64,000 nt of DNA from Chitinophagaceae bacterium (lineage in GTDB: Bacteria; Bacteroidota; Bacteroidia; Chitinophagales; Chitinophagaceae). Location: NCBI GenBank assembly GCA_009996675.1, contig JAACZQ010000026.1:5390-69389 (forward strand), in the 5' to 3' direction. The translations under genes and the position numbers were made by a program. The notes beneath the pieces are model-generated. The model worked only from the letters and a program-made list of their open reading frames with translations. It made no database searches and was not told the DNA's origin. Shown here one piece after another: positions 53,146 to 61,964 of this stretch. The first letter of the stretch is position 1. Every line of letters begins with the position of its first letter.

Positions 53146-54306
53146 ATGAAAACAATGAAAAAAGCCATTCAACAGCACGTATATGTCCTGGTAGCCTTAC
53201 TGGCCCTGGCTTCCTGTACCAAGAAAGACCTGGTTCAGCCCGGCATACCACCTGTGCCTCAACAGCCCCAGCAGCCATCGGACACAATTGTAAAACCAGA
53301 TATTCCTGCCGCGCAAATCATTACCATCGGATTACAGGCGGTGATTCGGGTTGGTGACCTGGTATACGATCAGGTGCCTGCGCGACTGGACCTGACTACC
53401 TGGGACAGCAGTAACAAGCCTTATGTACGGTCCATTCAGCTGGAACCGGGTAAAAATGACCTGAACCTCGATGCCCGTCATATTCGCTTTCAGTTCAAGC
53501 TCACCAAATGGGGACAGACCGATGAAATGACCCTGGAAAGGGACAATATTCAGCCCGGCATGCTGTACCAGATGGGTGGCGCTGCTGCGGTGAAAAAACT
53601 GAAATACGAGATTACAGCGGTGTGGGTAGAAGGTGCTTACCGCAATGAAAGCAAGAGTGAATACCAGTATGGTAACAACGGGCAGTTAACCGCTGTAAAA
53701 TATTACCAGCGTAAAAAAGACGGAGCACCGGAACATACCATGACGGAACACCTCATTTATGCAGGAAATCGGGTTACTGAGATACGGAAAGTAGATGTGG
53801 AAGGCGGACTGGTAGAAAATATTTTCTTTACCCGCGATCAGCAGGGAAAAATTACCGCTATGCGTAAGGAAGCCGGTGGCATTACCACCAGCGCTACGGT
53901 TCACTATACACCGGGTACCAATGGAAGGGTAGATGTGCGTATTCTATACCGCTACAGTCACAATAACCGCGAACTCACCTACAATATGATGTTTGTAAAC
54001 GGTAACCTGGTATCGGGTGCTGCTACCAACGACCTGCACCAGAATGAATTGGGAAGATATGCGTATGATGATCAGATCAATCCCTATGTTCACCTCAACT
54101 GGCCCGATTTCAATTTCGGCAGATCGTCCCGGAATAATGTGAACTGGTCACAGAAAGATTATTCCGGTGCTTATCCGGTAACAGATCCGGTAAACCTGCG
54201 CTATACTTATGATGCACAAGGTTATCCTGTATCGGTACTCAAGGATCACAAGGGGCATAACTCCGGTCAGATCCTGTACACCACCAAAACCACTTATCAT
54301 TATTAA
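53146..54306 (+). CDS. Lipoprotein of unknown function
   Basis: A 386-residue lipoprotein: MKTMKKAIQQHVYVLVALLALASC, with lipobox LASC and the lipidated Cys at about 24, then a Pro/Gln-rich linker. The rest contains repeats such as YQYGNNGQLTAVKYYQRKK and LIYAGNRVTEIRKVDVEGG, which resemble the YD/RHS-like short beta-hairpin repeats seen in Bacteroidota lipoproteins. The function is unknown. It may be anchored in the outer membrane near the T9SS surface protein. A TTG at 53098 gives a longer reading frame with no lipobox, so the ATG is preferred. Confidence 0.75.
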   Translation: MKTMKKAIQQHVYVLVALLALASCTKKDLVQPGIPPVPQQPQQPSDTIVKPDIPAAQIITIGLQAVIRVGDLVYDQVPARLDLTTWDSSNKPYVRSIQLEPGKNDLNLDARHIRFQFKLTKWGQTDEMTLERDNIQPGMLYQMGGAAAVKKLKYEITAVWVEGAYRNESKSEYQYGNNGQLTAVKYYQRKKDGAPEHTMTEHLIYAGNRVTEIRKVDVEGGLVENIFFTRDQQGKITAMRKEAGGITTSATVHYTPGTNGRVDVRILYRYSHNNRELTYNMMFVNGNLVSGAATNDLHQNELGRYAYDDQINPYVHLNWPDFNFGRSSRNNVNWSQKDYSGAYPVTDPVNLRYTYDAQGYPVSVLKDHKGHNSGQILYTTKTTYHY

Positions 54307-54312
54307 TTACCC

Positions 54313-54343
54313 ATGAACGGGGAAATGCTTCCCCGTTCATTTT
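54313..54343 (+). terminator. Intrinsic terminator after lipoprotein gene
   Basis: A perfect 12-bp stem (54313-54324 with 54329-54340), ATGC loop and a short T-run. It separates the lipoprotein gene from the next lipoprotein-sigma-factor operon. Confidence 0.8.
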
Positions 54344-54367
54344 CCCGGGAATAGTTTTACAAATTGT

Positions 54368-55198
54368 ATGAAAAAGATTATATATATCATTAGCATCGCC
54401 TGCTTCATCTGCTCCTGTGCCAGCGTAAAAGTAGCTGTGCCGGAAGCCTTCAGCCAGGAAGCTACATCCATGAAAGTAAAGGGCTTGAATGGCTGGATGT
54501 TTAACCAGCAATTGAGTTTCGGTACTTACGTAACATCTACCGTAAAACGTGGATGGGATTTTACGGGCAATAGTCAGTTTACCCGTTTCAGCCTGAAGCC
54601 GGAAGATATTGTATTGAGTGCGTTTAATATCTACTCCGATAAGGCCAGTGTAAAGCAGCGGAATCGGTTTCAGTATACCATTCAGGATGCCCGACTGGTT
54701 GCAGAAGTATTTGCGCAGGAAAAATTCAGTGAAAAGCAAATTGTATACAAAACCAATCTGGCCTGGCTGGATAACCTGACCAAAACGCAGCAATGGGATT
54801 ATGCGTTCAATGCTACGATTGTACCATTGAATTTCAATAAGGGAGATGCCTGGTCCTTGGTGATGGTCAATCAGTACGACGGAAAAGCGCCCGTGAAAGA
54901 AATGGGTTATGTAACCAATGGCAAAGAGAAAGTAGAGATCAGGGGATTGTATCTCTCCAAAATCGTATCCCGCTCGGGTAAGGAGCAGAAAGTGCTGGGC
55001 GGGCCAATCCTCACTGGTTATGAATTGCGCTGGGACGATGGGGTAGTAGGTGTGATTGACCTGATGGATAACCAGATCTGGCTGGCCAATAATCTCGAAG
55101 CTTCCGAAAAAATTATTCTATCAGCCGTTTCTTCTGCCATTATGCTGAAGCGTATGCAGGATGTGGAACAGGACAAAGACCGTTTGAGTGATCGTTAA
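54368..55198 (+). CDS. Lipoprotein preceding ECF sigma factor, unknown
   Basis: A 276-residue lipoprotein with MKKIIYIISIACFICSCAS, a lipobox and Cys near residue 17. The rest shows no recognised domain. Its stop codon TAA overlaps the sigma-factor ATG by one base (TAATG), so the two genes are translationally coupled. The coupling suggests the lipoprotein is made together with, and possibly senses or reports for, the sigma system; that is inference. Confidence 0.72.
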   Translation: MKKIIYIISIACFICSCASVKVAVPEAFSQEATSMKVKGLNGWMFNQQLSFGTYVTSTVKRGWDFTGNSQFTRFSLKPEDIVLSAFNIYSDKASVKQRNRFQYTIQDARLVAEVFAQEKFSEKQIVYKTNLAWLDNLTKTQQWDYAFNATIVPLNFNKGDAWSLVMVNQYDGKAPVKEMGYVTNGKEKVEIRGLYLSKIVSRSGKEQKVLGGPILTGYELRWDDGVVGVIDLMDNQIWLANNLEASEKIILSAVSSAIMLKRMQDVEQDKDRLSDR

Positions 55199-55740
55199 TG
55201 GAGTTAACGGCAGCTGATATTGAACTCTTGTTGCGCGACTGTGTGGCGAATAAGCGCAAGGCCCAGGAAATGTTGTACCGGCATTTCTACCGCTTTGCCA
55301 TGACCATTGCCATGCGCTATTCCCGTGATGAGCTGGATGCCGCCGATATCATGAGCCAGGCATTTGTAAAAATCTTCAAACATATTCACCAGTACGATCC
55401 GGCGAAAGGCTCACTGCATGCATGGATCAAACGAATTGTGGTGAATGAAGGGCTCGATCATATTAAATCCCGCACCCGGTTCAGTGAAGCCGTAGAACTG
55501 GAAACGATGGCTGAACCTGCCATAGATAACCGCGCTTTGGAAAAAATGGGGGTAGATGAATTGATGGAACTGATCCAGAAATTACCCCCGGCTACCCATG
55601 CCGTATTCGTACTGTATGCTGTGGAAGGATATACCCATCGCGAGATTGCAGAACAATTGCAGATCAGTGAAGGGACATCCAAATGGCACCTCAGCGAAGC
55701 GCGAAAACAATTACAAAAAGCACTCGCATTAGTAACCTGA
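55198..55740 (+). CDS. ECF-type RNA polymerase sigma factor
   Basis: A 180-residue sigma-70-family protein. Region 2 shows LYRHFYRFAMTIAMRYSRDELDAADIMSQAFVKIFKHIHQYDPAKGSLHAWIKRIVVNEGLDHIKSR, and region 4 YTHREIAEQLQISEGTSKWHLSEARKQLQKAL, the promoter-binding helix-turn-helix. There is no extra C-terminal domain. It begins one base inside the upstream lipoprotein stop and is followed 1 bp later by a membrane protein gene, the usual position for an anti-sigma factor. Confidence 0.93.
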   Translation: MELTAADIELLLRDCVANKRKAQEMLYRHFYRFAMTIAMRYSRDELDAADIMSQAFVKIFKHIHQYDPAKGSLHAWIKRIVVNEGLDHIKSRTRFSEAVELETMAEPAIDNRALEKMGVDELMELIQKLPPATHAVFVLYAVEGYTHREIAEQLQISEGTSKWHLSEARKQLQKALALVT

Positions 55741-55741
55741 T

Positions 55742-56383
55742 ATGAATCAAAGAACCACATACGAAGAATGGATTGCCGGTAGCCTGGAGCAGATTCCCGT
55801 GCCCGATATGGCCGATGCCATCTGGGCCAGGATTGAGCAACAGCTGAACCTGGATATGCCCCAGCAGGATGCCGGCGGCAATGGTGGCGGTAAGCTACCC
55901 GGATTCTCTGCACCCGGACAGTGGTTCCTAACTGCATTGATGGCCGCACTCATTGGTCTGTATTTACTCAAACCCTCTAAACCATCTACCTATATTCCTG
56001 CACCCGCACAACAAAATACTGTTTCAACCATCACCCACGACAGCATCGCAACTCCGGCCGAAACAACAACGCTGATTCGCTCCAAGGCCGATATACCCAT
56101 GGAGGGTCCGCCACCGGAAGCTTCCGGTCAGACCCATAGCACCGGCGCAGCAAATACCCCACCGGAGAACCAGCCGGTCCATGAAATACAGCAACCACAG
56201 GAAGCCCTGCAGCAACCCCAGACAAATACAGTACCCAATACCAGCCAACAGTCTGTGGTAACCGGTAAACCCAATACGGTCAGCAGCCTGGTTGATACAA
56301 CTGCCAAAAAATCAAGGGGTGTGAAAGGTATTGGTAATGGCGATTATAAAATCACGCCGGTGAAGAAAGAGAAAGAACAGTGA
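55742..56383 (+). CDS. Probable membrane anti-sigma factor
   Basis: A 213-residue protein starting one base after the sigma-factor stop. The soluble N-terminus (about 1-55) is MNQRTTYEEWIAGSLEQIPVPDMADAIWARIEQQLN, a short helical region that could bind a sigma factor, then one transmembrane segment (about 61-76) and a Gln/Pro/Thr-rich extracytoplasmic part. It lacks the zinc-binding cysteines of the ZAS anti-sigma class, so the call rests on gene order and topology. The C-terminal region is low complexity and proline-rich. Confidence 0.65.
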   Translation: MNQRTTYEEWIAGSLEQIPVPDMADAIWARIEQQLNLDMPQQDAGGNGGGKLPGFSAPGQWFLTALMAALIGLYLLKPSKPSTYIPAPAQQNTVSTITHDSIATPAETTTLIRSKADIPMEGPPPEASGQTHSTGAANTPPENQPVHEIQQPQEALQQPQTNTVPNTSQQSVVTGKPNTVSSLVDTTAKKSRGVKGIGNGDYKITPVKKEKEQ

Positions 56384-56384
56384 T

Positions 56385-56414
56385 AAAAAAAGAAAACCCC
56401 AATAAGGGGTTTTC
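56385..56414 (-). terminator. Intrinsic terminator after the H1-like gene
   Basis: A 9-bp perfect stem (56392-56400 with 56406-56414), 5-nt loop and a T-run on the reverse strand (complement of 56385-56391). It is 43 bp downstream of the SWIB/H1-like gene stop on that strand, and may also slow readthrough from the sigma operon. Confidence 0.8.
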
Positions 56415-56456
56415 AAAAGCGTTGAACCGTGGAATACGGTTGTAAACACCGAAAGA

Positions 56457-56861
56457 TTATTTCTTCACGTGCTTGTTTACGATACCTGCCAGTTCAAACA
56501 TAGATACCTGTGCTTTGCCGAACAGTGATTTCAGTTTGGCATCTGCATTGATCATACGCTTGTTTTTCTTGTCCTGGAGGCCATTCTTTTTAATGTAATC
56601 CCAGATCTTTTTAACGATCTCGGTTCTGGGCAGCGGTTTGCTACCTACTACTTCAGCCAGTGTAGCGCTGGGGCTCATAGGAGCCATGAAAGCAGCATTT
56701 GGTTTACGCTTGGCAGCTTTTTTAGCAGCTTTTTTGGGAGCAGCTTTCTTCGCAGCTTTTTTAGGAGCAGCCTTTTTGGCGGCTTTTTTAGGAGCAGCTT
56801 TCTTAGCGGCTGCTTTTTTGGGGGCTGCTTTTTTAGCAGCTTTCTTAGCGGCTTTTGCCAT
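56457..56861 (-). CDS. Histone-H1-like, SWIB-domain protein
   Basis: A 134-residue protein with two parts. Residues 1-52 are a lysine/alanine/proline-rich tail of AAPKKAA repeats, resembling the DNA-binding tails of histone H1 and bacterial H1-like proteins. Residues about 55-133 are a SWIB/MDM2 domain (FMAPMSPSATLAEVVGSKPLPRTEIVKKIWDYIKKNGLQ ... FELAGIVNKHVKK). Short SWIB proteins with this tail occur in Bacteroidota and Chlamydia; a nucleoid-condensing role is likely. The repetitive codons make this region prone to slippage. Confidence 0.88.
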   Translation of the reverse strand: MAKAAKKAAKKAAPKKAAAKKAAPKKAAKKAAPKKAAKKAAPKKAAKKAAKRKPNAAFMAPMSPSATLAEVVGSKPLPRTEIVKKIWDYIKKNGLQDKKNKRMINADAKLKSLFGKAQVSMFELAGIVNKHVKK

Positions 56862-56950
56862 GGTGTTTTAGCATTTATGGGTTAGTAATAGAATGATTGC
56901 AACAAGTTACAACAACTTTGCATTCAAATCTCCTTTTTTCTATTGGGAAT

Positions 56951-57137
56951 CGCCCTGAAAAAACCGCTTTTTTTATGCACAGTTCCCCACGTAAAACGGG
57001 GATAACCTCCCCCGGAACGGCTTCTGTGCAAGGGTTTTACCATTTTCTCCCGGGGAGAATCGGTTTTTGTAAAGATTTTGACTGTAATTTTCCGACGCCT
57101 TAATGCCCGTTTTCAGCGGGAAAAGAGCCGTTTTTTT
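56951..57137 (+). other. Structured-looking leader upstream of small ORF
   Basis: Three related words of pattern GGGRARARNCGSTTTTT occur at about 56954-56974, 57051-57069 and 57115-57138, and each has a T-run directly after a CCG or CGG. Short inverted repeats are also present: TGCACAG/CTGTGCA (56976-56982 and 57024-57030) and TTCTCCC-G-GGGAGAA (57045-57059). The last copy ends at the ATG of the small gene. It could be a structured 5' leader, but no known RNA family was recognised. Confidence 0.4.
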
Positions 57138-57356
57138 ATGCGTAATACCACCAAACTAAAAGCCATTCTACAGCACTATCATGCCGATTTTTCGATGGAA
57201 GACCAGGAAACATTTATCCTGACCCTCTTTCATAAAACCGATGGCTCCTCTCAGGAATTCCGGGGAACAGCTTATACCAGCCTCATCGGAAAAGCCTTCA
57301 GCTATTGCAACAAACAACAGAAAGCTGCCACCACTAAACCCGCCAAAAAAGATTGA
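57138..57356 (+). CDS. Small hypothetical protein
   Basis: A 72-residue protein starting MRNTTKLKAILQHYHADFSM. It looks like a compact mixed alpha/beta unit (EDQETFILTLFHKTDGSSQEFRGTAYTSLIGKAFSYCNKQQ) and ends in a basic Lys-rich tail. I do not recognise a family or function. The ATG at 57138 is chosen over a longer reading frame from 57078. It is followed by 277 bp with no gene. Confidence 0.62.
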   Translation: MRNTTKLKAILQHYHADFSMEDQETFILTLFHKTDGSSQEFRGTAYTSLIGKAFSYCNKQQKAATTKPAKKD

Positions 57357-57633
57357 ATCAATGCTGTTATCCACTTTACTTGGCCCTGCCTCATTGCCAT
57401 GAACATAGCCTGATATACCAGCCATTCCTTACTAAGCCTTTAGCGAAATCATAACCGGTATTGCTACTCCCGATGGTCCGTTTGTTGTGCGATTTGTGCT
57501 TGTATGTACAACCGAATGACAGGAAATTTATCACTGCCTGCAACAGCAACTATAGTAACTTTAGCCCCCGGATCACCGCTTTTCATGCAGCCCTGTTTTA
57601 GTTGGATGAGTAAGTGGATGTCAATGCAAACAG

Positions 57634-60552
57634 ATGGAAAACTACTTTCAAGAGCTGTCGGCCCGGCTGGCCGGTGAATTGTTTTACGATGCCTCACCCG
57701 CCCACCAGGTTCAATTACTGGCTTATGCTACAGATGCTTCTGTTTACCAGGAGAAACCCGTAGCCGTTGCCTTACCTAAAAACAAAGACGATATTCAACT
57801 GCTGGTACAGTTTGCAGCTGCCCACCAGGTAACACTCGTACCCCGGACCGCGGGTACCTCACTGGCCGGACAGGTCGTGAGCAATGGGTTGATCCTGGAT
57901 ATGTCTAAATATTTTACCGATATCATTGAGATCAATGCAAACGAAAAATGGGTGAAAGTACAACCCGGCGTTATCCGGGATGATCTCAACAAACACCTGC
58001 AACCCCATGGTCTCATGTTCGGTCCGGAAACTTCTACCTCCAGCAGGGCCATGATCGGGGGTATGATTGGCAATAATTCCTGCGGCCTGCACAGCATTGT
58101 CTGGGGCGATACCAGAACCAATCTCTTAGCCGTAGAAGCCATCTTAAGCGATGGAACAGAAGTGGTATTTGGCGAAGAAGAACTGGAAGGGAATGACTAC
58201 AGTCCGTTCAAACAAAAAATATACGACGGTTTACAGGCAATGCTGTCCGATGAAAACAATCGGCGGGTTATTGATCAGCGATTTCCTAAGAAAACCGTTA
58301 GCCGTCGCAATACAGGTTATGCCTTGGATAGCCTGGCTGCCATGCAGCCTTTCTCGCCGCAGGGTGAACCCTTCAATCTGTGTAAACTGATCGCCGGATC
58401 GGAGGGAACCCTGATGATTATCACGGCCGCCCGGCTGCGTCTGATAGACCTGCCGCCGAAAGAAACCGCATTGGTCTGTGTGCATTGTACTTCCGTGGAT
58501 GAATCCCTGCGGGCCAATATAACAGCCCTGCAACACCAGCCCATGGCTTCTGAACTGGTAGACCGGCTCATCATGAATTATACCCGCAAACATCCTGAAT
58601 ACAAAAAGAACTGCTTTTTTATTGAAGGAGATCCCGGGGCCATACTGATGGTGGAATTCATGGCCGACACACGGGAAGCCGTTACACAGCAGGCCATAAG
58701 ATTGATTGATGATTTAAAACAACAGGGTTACGGATACGCTTTCCCCGTGCTCTACAACCAGGAAACCAAATATGCCTGGGATGTACGTAAAGCGGGATTG
58801 GGATTACTGCGTAATGAACCCGGCGATATTCAGCCGGTAAACCTGATTGAAGACTGCGCGGTATCTCCCTATGAACTGCCCGATTATATAACCGACCTGC
58901 AGGCCATGCTGGATAAACATGGGGTGCGCGCTTCTTATTACGCACATGCAGGCGCAGGGGAGCTGCACGTAGAACCCATGATCAACCTCAAAACAGCAGC
59001 GGGATTACAGCTGTTCAGAACCATCCTCGCCGAAACAGTGGAGCTGGTGAAAAAATACAATGGCTCATTATCCGGAGAACATGGCGACGGGCGCTTGCGG
59101 GGTGAATATATTGCTGCGGTGATGGGGGAAGAAGTATATGGACTGTTCCGGCAGATCAAACAACTCTTCGATCCGCAACATATTTTCAACAAAGGCAAAA
59201 TAATCGATACGGCACCGATGGATACGGCATTGCGTATGAAAACGGATGGCCGGGCAGCGACAGTAAAAACCCATTTCGATTTCTCCGAACAGGAAAGCCT
59301 GTTGCGTTTGGCTGAAAAATGTTCCGGCTCCGGCGATTGCCGGCGCAGTGAAATGACCGGAGGAACCATGTGCCCCAGTTTTATGGCCACCCGGAATGAA
59401 AAAGATACCACCCGCGCCAGGGCCAATGTGTTGCGACAATATTTAAGCAATGAGCATGATCCCGAACCCCTGGTACACGAAGAAATCAAGGAAGTGATGG
59501 ATCTCTGCCTCAGCTGTAAAGGTTGTAAAACAGAATGTCCCTCGGGTGTGGATGTTGCCAAAATGAAGGCAGAATTCCTGCAGCAGTACTACGATAAAAA
59601 AGGCGTACCCACCCGCGCAAAACTCATTGGTAATTTCACCAGCCAGATGAAACTGGCCAGTGCTTTTGCTCCGGTATACAATTTTATTTACAGCCAGAAA
59701 TTCCTGCGCGCAACTGCCAATCGGCTGGTTGGGTTTCATCCCCACAGATCCATGCCCCTGCTGCCCGGTTTTACCTTAAGGCAATGGTGGAAAAAACATA
59801 CCCCCGCCAACCAGGCTTCCGGTAAGCAGGTATATTTTTTCTGCGATGAGTTCACCGATTACTACGATGCTGCCATTGGTCAGAAAGCGATTCTCCTGCT
59901 GGAAGCACTGGGTTATGAAGTCATCATCCCCCATCACCTGGAAAGCGGAAGAACCTATCTGTCGAAAGGACTGGTACGGAAGGCCGCAGCGATCATCAAT
60001 ACCAATATTCCCTTACTGGCAGCTGTTGCCACCACCCATACCCCGCTTATTGGCGTAGAACCCTCTGCTGTGTTAAGCTTGCGGGATGAATATATTGATC
60101 TGGCCACCCCCGATAACCGGGAAACAGCCAAAAAAATAGCAGCGAATACTTTTACCATCGAAGAATTTATTTCCCAGGAAGCTGCGTGTGGAAACATCAG
60201 CAGCGATTCCTTTACAACAGAAAAACGACTGGTGGCCATACATGGTCATTGTTACCAGAAAGCCCTGTCATCACAACACTATAGCAGCAATATGCTGAGT
60301 CTTCCTGCCAACTATATTGTACAGGTTATCCCATCAGGCTGTTGTGGTATGGCCGGCTCATTCGGGTATGAGAAAGAGCATTTTGAGGTATCCAATAAAG
60401 TAGGGGAGCTGGTGTTATTTCCCACCGTACGCAAACTGCCCGCAGATGCCCTTATTGCCGCAGCGGGAACCTCCTGCCGCCACCAGATCAAAGATGGTAC
60501 GGCCAGGCAGGCATTGCATCCGGTAGAGATTTTGTTTGATGCGTTGAAATGA
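57634..60552 (+). CDS. FAD-linked oxidase / Fe-S (CCG-domain) dehydrogenase
   Basis: A 972-residue membrane-associated or soluble dehydrogenase, a fusion of the GlcD- and GlcF-like parts. The N-terminus (about 1-470) is the FAD-binding PCMH/oxidase-C unit with VPRTAGTSLAGQVVSNGLILDMSKYF and GGMIGNNSCGLHSI. The middle holds two [4Fe-4S] sites, CSGSGDCR with MCPSF and CLSCKGCKTECPSG (about 560-640). The C-terminal half carries the CCG domain, IHGHCYQKAL and SGCCGMAGSFGY. Such fusions oxidise D-lactate, glycolate or 2-hydroxyglutarate and pass electrons to the quinone pool; the substrate is unresolved. Confidence 0.92.
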   Translation: MENYFQELSARLAGELFYDASPAHQVQLLAYATDASVYQEKPVAVALPKNKDDIQLLVQFAAAHQVTLVPRTAGTSLAGQVVSNGLILDMSKYFTDIIEINANEKWVKVQPGVIRDDLNKHLQPHGLMFGPETSTSSRAMIGGMIGNNSCGLHSIVWGDTRTNLLAVEAILSDGTEVVFGEEELEGNDYSPFKQKIYDGLQAMLSDENNRRVIDQRFPKKTVSRRNTGYALDSLAAMQPFSPQGEPFNLCKLIAGSEGTLMIITAARLRLIDLPPKETALVCVHCTSVDESLRANITALQHQPMASELVDRLIMNYTRKHPEYKKNCFFIEGDPGAILMVEFMADTREAVTQQAIRLIDDLKQQGYGYAFPVLYNQETKYAWDVRKAGLGLLRNEPGDIQPVNLIEDCAVSPYELPDYITDLQAMLDKHGVRASYYAHAGAGELHVEPMINLKTAAGLQLFRTILAETVELVKKYNGSLSGEHGDGRLRGEYIAAVMGEEVYGLFRQIKQLFDPQHIFNKGKIIDTAPMDTALRMKTDGRAATVKTHFDFSEQESLLRLAEKCSGSGDCRRSEMTGGTMCPSFMATRNEKDTTRARANVLRQYLSNEHDPEPLVHEEIKEVMDLCLSCKGCKTECPSGVDVAKMKAEFLQQYYDKKGVPTRAKLIGNFTSQMKLASAFAPVYNFIYSQKFLRATANRLVGFHPHRSMPLLPGFTLRQWWKKHTPANQASGKQVYFFCDEFTDYYDAAIGQKAILLLEALGYEVIIPHHLESGRTYLSKGLVRKAAAIINTNIPLLAAVATTHTPLIGVEPSAVLSLRDEYIDLATPDNRETAKKIAANTFTIEEFISQEAACGNISSDSFTTEKRLVAIHGHCYQKALSSQHYSSNMLSLPANYIVQVIPSGCCGMAGSFGYEKEHFEVSNKVGELVLFPTVRKLPADALIAAAGTSCRHQIKDGTARQALHPVEILFDALK

Positions 60553-60761
60553 GTGAGTTTGTATGCTTCGGACGGATGAGGTCGTATACCATATAAGATA
60601 ATGTGTGGGAGATTAAAGCAGTATTGTTTTGCTCAGAAGGGATATTTTACAAAATATCTTTTTGTGTGACCGAATAAGTTTTGCGAAGTGAGTGCCGGAA
60701 ATAAAGACGTTCAGCGTGTAGTACTATACTTAAAAGTTGTTATAAACTTTTTCACCAGGGA

Positions 60762-61598
60762 TTATTTCTTTTTCCCTTTAGCTATTTGTTTGTTCTTTTT
60801 TTGTTCAGGTAAATAATTTTCGGATGACACAACCTTTTTACCTGTTTTTATTTCAAGGTCTCGTCTTGCTTTGCCAGCAACTGAACCACCTTGCTTCGCT
60901 GCAATTTTATTTTCAATAAACCCCTTTGGGTTCTTTGTTTGCACAATTGCAGTGGTAGAAGCTTCGCCCAGCATTGAAAAAATCAATTCAAGATCGTTCA
61001 TGTGGTCACGAAGATTTTGACTTTTTAAACCTTTTACTTTTTTATGTTGGGAAGGGGTTAGTCCAAAAGTAGCTTTTGAAATTTCTGCTGTCAGGATAGC
61101 ATAATCTTTTTGTTCTTTCACGCCTCTGTTTTTCCATTCTTCCGTTAGTTCTTCACGAATGGCAATGCTTCGCATCCTTTTCTCTATCCAGTCATCCGGA
61201 TAATCTTTAAGTTTGTATAGCTCTCTTGTTCGTTGTGTGGCCAATTCAGGGTTTTCAATTTCGTCTAATCTGTCAGAGCCAACTTGCGCCAACCACAATT
61301 TGAATGGCTCAGCTTTGGGAGATGGGATGGATTGAATGATTCGCAATAACCCATGAGCATTGGCACAATTTAATTGCTGTTTTCCTCCGGCTGTGTCAAC
61401 TGAAAGGGGGGTGACAAGTTGTCCCCACCCTTTCGAAAGCAATTCGTCCCGCTTACGCATTTTCTTTATATAATCTGTTGGATTGGGTGAGTCTGTTAAT
61501 ACCTGAACAACATCTGTCACTACAAAATACCATTTCTGTTCAGTCTCATTCCAAACTGACCGTATTTGCCTGCTTTCAAAAAGCTTGATATTGCTCAT
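60762..61598 (-). CDS. Bro-N/DinD-like DNA-damage or prophage-type protein
   Basis: A 278-residue protein with an N-terminal Bro-N domain: MSNIKLFESRQIRSVWNETEQKWYFVVTDVVQVLTDSPNPTDYIKKMRKRD, with LLRIIQSIPSPKAEPFKLWLAQVGSDRLDEIE. The second half, with SIAIREELTEEWKNRGVKEQKDYAILTAEISKATFGLTPSQHK, matches the DinD-like phage antirepressor group. The C-terminus is lysine-rich. These genes often mark prophages or mobile islands. Its codon choice is more AT-biased than its left-hand neighbours, so recent transfer is plausible. Confidence 0.82.
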   Translation of the reverse strand: MSNIKLFESRQIRSVWNETEQKWYFVVTDVVQVLTDSPNPTDYIKKMRKRDELLSKGWGQLVTPLSVDTAGGKQQLNCANAHGLLRIIQSIPSPKAEPFKLWLAQVGSDRLDEIENPELATQRTRELYKLKDYPDDWIEKRMRSIAIREELTEEWKNRGVKEQKDYAILTAEISKATFGLTPSQHKKVKGLKSQNLRDHMNDLELIFSMLGEASTTAIVQTKNPKGFIENKIAAKQGGSVAGKARRDLEIKTGKKVVSSENYLPEQKKNKQIAKGKKK

Positions 61599-61964
61599 AT
61601 TTCAAATTTAGCAGGTTTTGGTTAATGAATATCGGGTATTAGTCTTTCTTCTTCTCATGAGACGAAATGTCTCCTACGGACCTTTGGATATAGCTTCCCT
61701 TGGGATACAATACCTTGAAATTTGGTTTCAAAATTGCGTTCGGGCAAGGAATTCCTATCCTCTTCCAGATCCATCAGTACCAATCTTAATAACGCATTGC
61801 ATTAAAGGCTTTGCAAAGGTTGATTAATCGGTGATCCCAGTTAGAATCCTCCTGTGGCGGGTTGCTTCCCAATGACAATCTTAATTAGCTGAAGCTGTAT
61901 GATTCGGCCAATTTTTACTACTTAATGATAGTAGCTTTTTTCGTTCACTAGGAAATAGAAGCAA
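61599..61964. other. 366-bp interval with no convincing gene
   Basis: Only one 69-codon frame (61618-61827, +) is open here; it has no recognised domain, no good start context and looks like chance. A short GAGAC/GTCTC hairpin (61659-61673) and a weak GTAG/CTAC stem near 61916-61934 are visible. I see no other feature. Confidence 0.5.

Noticed and set aside
56897-57103. 68-codon + strand frame across the leader of the small gene
   Set aside because: It runs through short hairpins and T-runs and its composition looks non-coding; the gene starting at 57138 is the better call.
58231-59745. Reverse-strand frames inside the FAD/Fe-S gene
   Set aside because: They are antisense shadows of a long conserved enzyme.
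61618-61827. 69-codon + strand frame in the accessory region
   Set aside because: No domain, no clear start site, and no link to neighbouring genes; it is treated as chance.
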